Program-made: the position numbers and the translations under genes
The notes under the pieces: model-generated
Database searches by the model: none
Told to the model about the DNA's origin: nothing
The model's input: only the letters and a program-made list of their open reading frames with translations
Part shown: in pieces, positions 53,389 to 60,152 of the stretch
Layout of the letters: every line of letters begins with the position of its first letter
Numbering within the stretch: the first letter of the stretch is position 1
NCBI GenBank assembly: GCA_002450155.1
Contig: DJYO01000022.1
Span: forward strand, 1 to 64,000
DNA from: Mageeibacillus sp. UBA6976
Lineage (GTDB): Bacteria; Bacillota; Clostridia; Saccharofermentanales; Saccharofermentanaceae
Length of the DNA stretch: 64,000 bases
Direction of reading: 5' to 3'

Positions 53389-54672
53389 TCACTCCTTGAT
53401 CCTATACAAATCCACAGGTGGAATGCGCCTGTAAAACAGGTAGTAGACTAACAACGCTGCACTATAAAACACGATATATATTACGATCAGCAAAACCGGC
53501 ATTAAACCGGTAATGTTGGTTGCCTCAACCTTGATAAATCTCTCATAGAGCATCCATGCCAAAACTCCGACTAGCCCCCCTGTAATGATCGAGAAATAAT
53601 ACGGAGACGCAGATAGCAGAATACTGCTTTTTAACGACCCTCCGCATAGTGTATAAATAGCGATCTCTCTCCTGCGGAATGTATACCAACTCAGCATAAT
53701 GCCAAAAACAACGCATGCTGCTGTTCCTGTTGCCGAGAATAAGAAGATCAAAGCAAGTCTTCTGTTTTGAGCATTTACAGCAGTGTATTCATCAAACAGC
53801 TGCTCAAAAGATCTTAATCCCTGTGGATTCAAACCGCATTCGGACAGATCCTGGTACAAGTTATCAAGATCAGCTCCGCCCCTAGGAGTAATAACGAGCA
53901 TTTGTGGCAGAGTCTCGTTGAAATCAATGCTCTTACCTTCGTATTCCAGAACCGAACAGATGCAATAATAACTGGGGTATCCTCCAATAACAGCATTCTC
54001 AATGGGATGTGTAGGATCATAAACTGTCGTAAAAACTCTGGACAAATCTGTCAATTGGTGTCCTGTGTATATAACGCTCTCTTCGCGCCTCACAAACCCA
54101 TCAACTGTAACGTCAATATTCGCCTCTTCAACATGAGTATTCGGGTATGTGGAAATATACTCTATCCCCAGATCAAAGTGATCGCCTATACTGTATTCTC
54201 CCTTTGCAGATTCATCGAGCAGAACATGGTTGGGACTCAGGTAAGATATCACCTGACCATCTAAGCCTGGAACAGACAGTATCTTCCCTTTGTCTTCGTG
54301 ACTGTCAGACAGATTGTATATCAGGAATAACGATCTCCAGTTGTCTTCAACTACATCAGCACCTGTTCCGGAAAAGTAATTCAAGCAAGTTACATCATGA
54401 ATGCTCTTTTTACTGAGTAGTTCTCTTATCAATTCCTCGTTATCTGAATAATCTGTTTCTGTTCTAAATCCCAACTGATAAAAATAGCGGCCTTGAAGTT
54501 TCATTTGTTGAGATCTGACACTAATGTAATTGTATTTGATCTCATTGGATACAGCCCAACATACTAAAAAAGAAATCAGCGAAATCAACACAGCTAAGAC
54601 ACTGACTGTCAATTTCGCCTCAATCACTAGATCTGCCCAGAGGCCTGCTCTGTTCAAAAATCTGTTTTTCAT
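53389..54672 (-). CDS. FtsX-like ABC permease subunit 1
   Basis: The 427-residue protein has an N-terminal helix (about 20-43), a large ectodomain (about 45-305) and three C-terminal helices. The cytoplasmic loop TFRRREIAIYTLCGGSLKSS matches FtsX-type permeases. With the second permease and the ATPase it forms a heterodimeric exporter or signal transducer. It starts six bases after the stop of the small secreted protein gene. Confidence 0.86.
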   Translation of the reverse strand: MKNRFLNRAGLWADLVIEAKLTVSVLAVLISLISFLVCWAVSNEIKYNYISVRSQQMKLQGRYFYQLGFRTETDYSDNEELIRELLSKKSIHDVTCLNYFSGTGADVVEDNWRSLFLIYNLSDSHEDKGKILSVPGLDGQVISYLSPNHVLLDESAKGEYSIGDHFDLGIEYISTYPNTHVEEANIDVTVDGFVRREESVIYTGHQLTDLSRVFTTVYDPTHPIENAVIGGYPSYYCICSVLEYEGKSIDFNETLPQMLVITPRGGADLDNLYQDLSECGLNPQGLRSFEQLFDEYTAVNAQNRRLALIFLFSATGTAACVVFGIMLSWYTFRRREIAIYTLCGGSLKSSILLSASPYYFSIITGGLVGVLAWMLYERFIKVEATNITGLMPVLLIVIYIVFYSAALLVYYLFYRRIPPVDLYRIKE

Positions 54673-54678
54673 CTTTAA

Positions 54679-55044
54679 TTAGCTGTCATATCCTGACCCG
54701 TAAGTATTAGGAATTGGTGTATTATCAATATCTTTTGCCAGTGTAGCATAGAAACCACGGGTTGCTCCAGAATAACTTCCTGTATCAGCTGAGTGCGTAT
54801 TAAGACTAAATGTAGTAAACACACCACTGCTGATATCGTCATAATCAGGAAACCGTCCGGATGAATTCCATAGCTCAACTCCTACATACCAACTCCCACC
54901 AATAGGCTTCGTGCTTACAGAAACTGATGCCTTTTCGCGATGATTCTTATAACTGTGGGTATGCCCATTAGCTGCTGCAAAGCTTACAACTGTTGCTGAA
55001 ACAATTATTATCAAGGTAATCATTAGTGATACGATCTTTTTCAT
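54679..55044 (-). CDS. Small secreted protein, possible transporter cargo or bacteriocin-like peptide
   Basis: The 121-residue protein has a clean signal peptide (about 1-25, cleavage near SFAAAN). The mature part of about 96 residues has no Cys, starts with a His-rich stretch (GHTHSYKNH) and contains a beta-rich core (GGSWYVGVELWNS). It has some resemblance in style to lactococcin-972-type bacteriocins (signal peptide, His/Tyr/Lys-rich, FtsX-ABC neighbours), but no family motif is certain. It is directly upstream of the permease genes. An AT-rich gap of 135 bases precedes it and may hold a separate promoter. Confidence 0.72.
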   Translation of the reverse strand: MKKIVSLMITLIIIVSATVVSFAAANGHTHSYKNHREKASVSVSTKPIGGSWYVGVELWNSSGRFPDYDDISSGVFTTFSLNTHSADTGSYSGATRGFYATLAKDIDNTPIPNTYGSGYDS

Positions 55045-55179
55045 ATTTTTATTTCACCTCATATAAATGCGATTAACGATAAACCCTGTCCATAAATCCT
55101 GCGCATGATACTATTACTATGTGTTTCAAATACGTGACTTAAGGATTCATTGGTCTGTACCTCTTTCCTTATTATTCTC

Positions 55180-55776
55180 TCAGTAACTCGTAAAATTACC
55201 GGATGTATCACATGTTAATGTGAGCGAGTAGGTCTTTGTGCTACCACCATTTGTAGCTGTGCCCCTAATCCTCACATATGCTTTGGTTGCGTTGATATTT
55301 CCTTTTGAAAGAATAGGCGTGCTAGACCATGTGCTATAGAATGGTTTTGTGAATGAACCACCATTAGAAGTTGCTGTGCAACTACCAGATGAGTATTTAA
55401 ACGACCCTGATACAGTAATTGTGAATATCAGTGCACCAATATCATTGTAATACTTTTTGGATGCACTATTACTTGCACCGTTTGACCTGTCATAAGATGT
55501 CTCTTCTATAGTAGTAACCGAGACCGTTCTATCTTCATAATCAATATCTATATGAAAGTAGACTATCTCTCCTAAAGTATCTTTCTCTTCGCTTATTGTC
55601 TCTGGAGAAAACGAATCTATCACATCAATAAATTCTTCATAGGAGCTTATCTCATGTGTTTCAAGATAACTGATTAAACTGAACCTATTCTCACTTCCAT
55701 TATCTTGAGGGAAGGTCCATCCTCCCATCACAAATAAAACAGAGAATGTCAATATAATCGCTAACGCTTTCTTCAT
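55180..55776 (-). CDS. Secreted protein, function unknown
   Basis: The 198-residue protein has a signal peptide (about 1-20), an acidic helical part, then a beta-rich domain from about 95 with repeated Thr/Ser strands (IFTITVSGSFKYSSGSC and YVRIRGTATNGG). Two Cys (in SGSCTATS and LTCDTSG) could form a disulfide. The ATG at 55776 has GGGAGG at the proper distance and lies 13 bases after the regulator stop; an in-frame start at 55797 lies inside that gene. Family not recognised. Confidence 0.75.
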   Translation of the reverse strand: MKKALAIILTFSVLFVMGGWTFPQDNGSENRFSLISYLETHEISSYEEFIDVIDSFSPETISEEKDTLGEIVYFHIDIDYEDRTVSVTTIEETSYDRSNGASNSASKKYYNDIGALIFTITVSGSFKYSSGSCTATSNGGSFTKPFYSTWSSTPILSKGNINATKAYVRIRGTATNGGSTKTYSLTLTCDTSGNFTSY

Positions 55777-55789
55777 AATATCCTCCCTA

Positions 55790-56272
55790 TCAGTCATCTA
55801 TCACATAATACGATGCTGACCCCATACTTGCGGTTCCTTCAATTACTTCTTTCCTGATCCCATAGTTCATAATCAGAAACCAACCTATTATGAATCCAAT
55901 GATGATTATTATGCATGTAATTACGATTGCTGTTGTCCTTATCTTTTTATGCTTAAGTATTAATCTGGTATTAACTTCATCAATGCTTCTTTGATTATGC
56001 TCTATTTGTGACACATGGTACAAAATATTATTAACCCTGTCGGACATCTCGTTAATGACATCAATGGTAGTCTCACTTTCTGAAAGATCTTTGTCAGTAA
56101 GATACTCTTCCCCCATCAAATCCTTTAGTCTTGCATAATCATCGCCATGAGGCGCAGTCTTATTCTTCTCCCATCTGGATAAAGTCGATCTGGCAACCCC
56201 AAGTTTGTCGGCTAATTCGATCTGAGAAATACCATTATCATTCCTGAATTTTATAATGTTTTTCCCGTTCAT
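55790..56272 (-). CDS. Membrane-anchored XRE-family regulator
   Basis: The 160-residue protein has an N-terminal helix-turn-helix (residues 5-60, with DKLGVARSTLSRWEKNKTAP), a helical linker and a single membrane helix (about 113-135), leaving about 25 residues outside. A DNA-binding domain tied to the membrane suggests direct sensing of an extracellular or envelope signal. It is first in the operon with the secreted proteins and the FtsX-type transporter. The region is notably AT-rich. Confidence 0.84.
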   Translation of the reverse strand: MNGKNIIKFRNDNGISQIELADKLGVARSTLSRWEKNKTAPHGDDYARLKDLMGEEYLTDKDLSESETTIDVINEMSDRVNNILYHVSQIEHNQRSIDEVNTRLILKHKKIRTTAIVITCIIIIIGFIIGWFLIMNYGIRKEVIEGTASMGSASYYVIDD

Positions 56273-56300
56273 AAGTCACCTTTGCTTTGTTTACAGTCTA

Positions 56301-56323
56301 TATAGCATGAATACCCTTGTCAA
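56301..56323 (-). promoter_or_regulatory. Possible promoter of the XRE regulator operon
   Basis: TTGACA (56323-56318) on the minus strand is followed by TATATAGACT. A -10 could be TATAGA (spacer 15) or TAGACT (spacer 17). The -35 is perfect, the -10 uncertain. Confidence 0.5.
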
Positions 56324-56445
56324 ATGTTCCGAAAGCATAATGTAGCAGCGGCCAAAGCCTTTAAAATGGGGCCTTATCTGTAGATTCCACATCACATATT
56401 GCTACAAAAATGAGACACTTATGCTACACAGGGAACATCAGTTTT

Positions 56446-56488
56446 AGGCAACATATCCTGTTCTTTTTTATTCTTTTGTATGTTGCCT
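56446..56488. repeat. Inverted repeat upstream of the lar operon
   Basis: AGGCAACATA (56446-56455) and TATGTTGCCT (56479-56488) are perfect complements 23 bases apart around a T-rich loop. Three copies of TGTAGC/GCTACA lie nearby (56341, 56401 and 56423). It may be a terminator-like or regulatory element in the 283-base gap between the divergent XRE and lar operons. Confidence 0.55.
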
Positions 56489-56555
56489 GATATAAGAAAA
56501 CTATGTAGAATTATTCTAATTATTCTTAATTATATGAAGTATTGGAGGCGATCTT

Positions 56556-56921
56556 ATGGCATGTTTTCTCGTACCTACAACTGAAGCTATCGTAACTACG
56601 ATAATCAAGAAATCCACTGATAAGAAAGAAACAAATAACCCCTTCATAAAGCATATCAACTGGCTTAATACTATGCTCTGGGGCGGAAGCGCCCTTCTCG
56701 CATTCGAGCATGTCTGGCATGGAGAAGTAACCCCTTGGTTTCCCTTCCTTACCAATGCCGCTAATGCAGAAGACGCTGCAGTCATGCTAAGGGAGATGGC
56801 CACAAACGGAGTAGGCATGGCGGTTTTGGTAACGCTAGCCTGGGTATTTATGGTGGTTATATCCATTCAGCTTGAGAAGAAAGGGGCACAGGTCACAGCT
56901 AAAGAGGGAGAAAACGTATGA
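56556..56921 (+). CDS. Small membrane protein of the lar operon
   Basis: The 121-residue protein has two membrane segments (about 36-55 and 85-108) with HINWLNTMLWGGSALLAFEHVWHGE between them. It has several His near the membrane that might bind a metal. The family is not recognised. GGAGG precedes the ATG. Its stop overlaps the next small membrane protein gene, and the lar genes follow. Confidence 0.75.
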   Translation: MACFLVPTTEAIVTTIIKKSTDKKETNNPFIKHINWLNTMLWGGSALLAFEHVWHGEVTPWFPFLTNAANAEDAAVMLREMATNGVGMAVLVTLAWVFMVVISIQLEKKGAQVTAKEGENV

Positions 56922-57223
56922 CACTTCTTATATGCAGTATTGCAGCGATCACATCAAGCATCATTTGGTATGTAAGCAAGCGCGATCTTAAGCTCGGAAC
57001 ATTGAGCCTTATGTTTTGGGGTGCATCCCTTATGTGGCTTGTAGATTCTGTTGCGGAATATATTGAACTCGGCGCAGATTTCTTCAGCCCTTCAACTGCC
57101 GATATGGTAAATGACGCTTTTCTTGGAGTTTGTGTCGTTGCACTCGGCCTCATAATATGGCTCGTTATCCTGGTCGTTAAGGATCCTTCCGGTAAGATCA
57201 AGGCATCTTTGTCAAGCAAATGA
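56918..57223 (+). CDS. Second small membrane protein of the lar operon
   Basis: The 101-residue protein has three hydrophobic segments (about 1-18, 26-45 and 68-88) with Asp and Glu in the middle one (WLVDSVAEYIE). It is probably a partner of the preceding protein; both overlap their neighbours by four bases (ATGA). Family not recognised. Coupling to larE suggests a role in nickel supply or in an NPN-dependent membrane process, as inference only. Confidence 0.75.
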   Translation: MTLLICSIAAITSSIIWYVSKRDLKLGTLSLMFWGASLMWLVDSVAEYIELGADFFSPSTADMVNDAFLGVCVVALGLIIWLVILVVKDPSGKIKASLSSK

Positions 57224-58032
57224 AACCGGAACTCTCATCCATTCTAAAGGATCTGGGCAAGATCGCTGTCGCCTTCTCAGGAGGTGTTGATTCAGCCTAC
57301 CTTCTATATGCTGCAACAGAAGCTTTAGGTAGGGAGAATACCCTTGCCATAACTATTGACTCCCAGGTCCTCCCGAGAAGAGAACTACTAAGAGCAGAAG
57401 CATTCTGCAAAGACAGAGGCATAGAGCACATAGTTCTCAAAGAAGATGTCTTTGCCATAGAGGGAGTTGTGGCAAACAAACCTGACAGATGCTACCACTG
57501 CAAGAAGAACTCCTTTACAGAGATAATAAAGGAAGCCTCCAAGCACGGCTTTGAGAGTGTGGCCTGTGGAACTAATACAGACGACAGGAATGACTACAGA
57601 CCCGGCGAAAGAGCCATGAGAGAACTTGGGATATTAGCTCCCCTGAAGCAGGCCGAACTTAGCAAAGAAGAAATAAGGCACTATTCCCGGGAGGCAGGGC
57701 TGGAGACTTCTGATCTCCCTGCCATGGCATGTCTGGCGTCAAGATTCCCTTATGGAGACGAGATAACTGCCAGTGGACTTGCCATGACGGAGAGAGCCGA
57801 GGATTACTTAAGGGATCTGGGTTTCGGCCAGCTCCGGGTAAGAGTCCATGGCGATGTGGCAAGGATCGAGCTCCCTTCCGAAGATATAGCAAGGCTCATG
57901 GAGCCGGATATAAGGAACAAGGTATACAGCGCCTTTAAGGAGATCGGGTTTTCTTATGTGGCATTAGACCTTATGGGATACCGCACCGGCAGTCTCAACG
58001 AGACGATCGATACAGGTGACAGACGTGACTGA
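57220..58032 (+). CDS. larE: LarE, sulfur transferase of nickel-pincer nucleotide synthesis
   Basis: The 270-residue PP-loop protein has AFSGGVDSAYLL near residue 18, NKPDRCYHCKKNSF near 85, CGTNTDDRNDYRPG, and ACLASRFPYG, whose Cys corresponds to the sacrificial or cluster Cys of LarE. LarE adenylates the pyridinium carboxylate and inserts sulfur to make the NPN cofactor. The order larE-larB-larC is a complete biosynthetic set. No larA (lactate racemase-type) gene is in the window. Confidence 0.92.
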   Translation: MKPELSSILKDLGKIAVAFSGGVDSAYLLYAATEALGRENTLAITIDSQVLPRRELLRAEAFCKDRGIEHIVLKEDVFAIEGVVANKPDRCYHCKKNSFTEIIKEASKHGFESVACGTNTDDRNDYRPGERAMRELGILAPLKQAELSKEEIRHYSREAGLETSDLPAMACLASRFPYGDEITASGLAMTERAEDYLRDLGFGQLRVRVHGDVARIELPSEDIARLMEPDIRNKVYSAFKEIGFSYVALDLMGYRTGSLNETIDTGDRRD

Positions 58033-58765
58033 TATCAGGAAATTACTTGATATGGTGGCGAGGGGCGAGATAAGCCCTGAGGAAGCGGAAACAAGGCTTA
58101 AGCTTAAGCCCTTTACCGATCTCGGCTTTGCAAAGCCGGATATACACAGAGGGATCCGTCAGGGTATTCCCGAAGTGATATATGGCGAGGGCAAGACCGC
58201 TGATCAGATAACAAAGATCGCATTAGCTCTTATCGAAGAAGGACAGGAGACTGTCCTTATCACCAGACTTGATAAAGAAAAGGCAGATGAGTTAGCTGTC
58301 CCCATAACCTATTTCGATGTGGCAAGGATCGGAATAGCCGGCAAAACGGATATAGAAAATAAAACAGGCAATATAGTTATCGTAACCGCCGGAACATCTG
58401 ATATCCCTGTGGCAGAAGAAGCTGCAGTAACGGCGGAAATGCTCGGTAACAATGTTACAAAGCTTTATGATTGCGGGGTTGCGGGGATCCACAGGCTTCT
58501 TTCTCATTCATCAGAAATAGCAGGCGCCAAGGTGATAATCTGCATCGCCGGAATGGAGGGTGCTCTTGCCAGCGTCGTCGGTGGCATCGCTGACTGCCCT
58601 GTAATAGCAGTTCCCACAAGCGTAGGTTACGGAGCATCCTTTGAAGGGATTACCGCTCTTCTGGCAATGCTCAATTCATGTGCAAGCGGAGTAAGTGTGG
58701 TAAATATAGATAACGGATTCGGCGCCGGATATCTTGCCAGCATGATCAACCATATTGGGGGTTAG
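58025..58765 (+). CDS. larB: LarB, NaAD carboxylase/hydrolase of nickel-pincer nucleotide synthesis
   Basis: This 246-residue protein is similar to AIR carboxylase. It carries the LarB N-terminal segment (RKLLDMVARGEISPEEAE) and a PurE-like C-terminal half (TAGTSDIPVAEEAAVTAE, then VPTSVGYGAS). LarB carboxylates and hydrolyses nicotinic acid adenine dinucleotide to give the dicarboxylated pyridinium mononucleotide. The GTG at 58025 has an AGGTGA site and overlaps the larE stop; a GTG at 58016 is also possible. Confidence 0.93.
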   Translation: MTDIRKLLDMVARGEISPEEAETRLKLKPFTDLGFAKPDIHRGIRQGIPEVIYGEGKTADQITKIALALIEEGQETVLITRLDKEKADELAVPITYFDVARIGIAGKTDIENKTGNIVIVTAGTSDIPVAEEAAVTAEMLGNNVTKLYDCGVAGIHRLLSHSSEIAGAKVIICIAGMEGALASVVGGIADCPVIAVPTSVGYGASFEGITALLAMLNSCASGVSVVNIDNGFGAGYLASMINHIGG

Positions 58766-58769
58766 GATA

Positions 58770-59885
58770 ATGAAGACTCTATTTATAGAATGCAATATGG
58801 GTGCAGCGGGAGATATGCTTACAGCAGCTCTTGCAGAACTTACAGGCGACATCAGGGATGTTAATGAGAGACTGAATGCCATAAATATCCCCAAGGTTAC
58901 CTTCGATCTTAAGCCTCTTGTAAGAGCAGGTATCACCGGCACTTACTCAGATGTGGATATCGACGGTGTGCATGAACATGAACACCACCACCATCACTCA
59001 AGCCTCGGGGATATAGAGGACATCATAGATTCCCTTAATGTATCAGATAAGGTAAAACAAGATGCCAAAGCTGTATACAAGCTGATAGCTGAGGCAGAGA
59101 GCAAGGTGCACGGCAAGGAAGTATCTGATATTCACTTCCATGAGGTAGGCACTATGGATGCCATCGCAGATGTTACGGCAGTCTGCTACCTGATGGAATC
59201 CATCGCTCCCTCGAAAGTCGTTGTGTCACCTGTTACTACGGGATTCGGATCTGTGCACTGCGCTCATGGGATCCTCCCTGTCCCTGCACCTGCCACTGCC
59301 CTGCTGCTCCAGGGGATCCCCAGTCTGCAGGGAAATATCGAAGGCGAGCTTATAACACCTACGGGAGCAGCCCTGATCAAATACTTTGCAACTGACTATG
59401 GGCATATGCCTGTAATGAGAATTGATAAGATCGGGACCGGTATGGGGACCAAGGAATTTGAGCAGGTAAACTGTGTCAGGATCTTTATGGGAGAGACCGA
59501 AGACCAGTCTGACAGCATTATCGAGATGAGTTGCAATCTTGATGACATGACAGGCGAAGAGATCGGCTACTGCACTAACCTTCTTGTAGAGCAGGGCGCA
59601 TTGGATGTATTCACAACTCCTATAGGCATGAAGAAGAACCGCCCCGGCATACTGCTGACAGTGCTCATCAAGCCCTCCGACAAAGACAGATTTGCAAAGC
59701 TGATATTTGAGAATACGACCACTATAGGTATCCGCTATATAACCAAAGACAGGTTCACTCTTACAAGAAGGACCGAAGAAGTATCCACAAGACTCGGCAA
59801 AGCCAGGATCAAGATCTCCGAAGGATACGGTGTAACGAGATCCAAGCCTGAATTTGACGATGTGGTAAGTAATATCGAAGAATGA
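58770..59885 (+). CDS. larC: LarC, nickel insertase (pyridinium-3,5-bisthiocarboxylate Ni transferase)
   Basis: The 371-residue protein starts with MKTLFIECNMGAAGDMLTAA, the LarC/DUF111 signature. It has the His-rich stretch HEHEHHHHHSS near residue 70 that binds nickel, and the CTP-binding C-terminal part (SCNLDDMTGEE). It is a single intact frame, not split as in Lactiplantibacillus larC1/C2. It inserts nickel into the organic cofactor. A terminator hairpin follows. Confidence 0.94.
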   Translation: MKTLFIECNMGAAGDMLTAALAELTGDIRDVNERLNAINIPKVTFDLKPLVRAGITGTYSDVDIDGVHEHEHHHHHSSLGDIEDIIDSLNVSDKVKQDAKAVYKLIAEAESKVHGKEVSDIHFHEVGTMDAIADVTAVCYLMESIAPSKVVVSPVTTGFGSVHCAHGILPVPAPATALLLQGIPSLQGNIEGELITPTGAALIKYFATDYGHMPVMRIDKIGTGMGTKEFEQVNCVRIFMGETEDQSDSIIEMSCNLDDMTGEEIGYCTNLLVEQGALDVFTTPIGMKKNRPGILLTVLIKPSDKDRFAKLIFENTTTIGIRYITKDRFTLTRRTEEVSTRLGKARIKISEGYGVTRSKPEFDDVVSNIEE

Positions 59886-59898
59886 TCATAAAGATTAA

Positions 59899-59932
59899 AT
59901 TGCCTCCCTGGTTGGGAGGCAATCTTATTTTT
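59899..59932. terminator. Bidirectional terminator between larC and the feo operon
   Basis: ATTGCCTCCC (59899-59908) pairs with GGGAGGCAAT (59914-59923) around a 5-base loop, followed by CTTATTTTT. It serves both larC and the convergent feo genes. Confidence 0.85.
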
Positions 59933-60152
59933 AGGCTCTGTGTTCTTTAATATAGTTCTCGTGCCACTGCCTGGCCTTATCCATATCTTCGTCTGACACT
60001 CTGCAGGAAGGACAGGTTCCTGAACAAGAACCTGAGCAGCCGGAGCACCCCTTGCCTGTTACGGTGTTCCTGATCTCTTTGAAGGCTGCTCTGCCTGCAA
60101 AGAATACTATAACTGCAAGAACGGCGATCGCTATTATATTGCCGGGGTTCAT
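59931..60152 (-). CDS. FeoB-associated Cys-rich membrane protein
   Basis: The 73-residue protein has one membrane helix (about 4-22) and the family Cys cluster CSGCSGSCSGTCPSC (residues 36-50). It is encoded after feoB with a four-base overlap, as usual for this family. It probably handles iron on the inner side of FeoB. Confidence 0.92.
   Translation of the reverse strand: MNPGNIIAIAVLAVIVFFAGRAAFKEIRNTVTGKGCSGCSGSCSGTCPSCRVSDEDMDKARQWHENYIKEHRA

Noticed and set aside
49472..56272. A mobile element or prophage
   Set aside because: No integrase, transposase, inverted ends or attachment-site repeats were seen; only base composition suggests transfer.
58770..59885. Programmed frameshift in larC
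   Set aside because: Known in Lactiplantibacillus, but this gene is one continuous frame from the N-terminal to the C-terminal domain.
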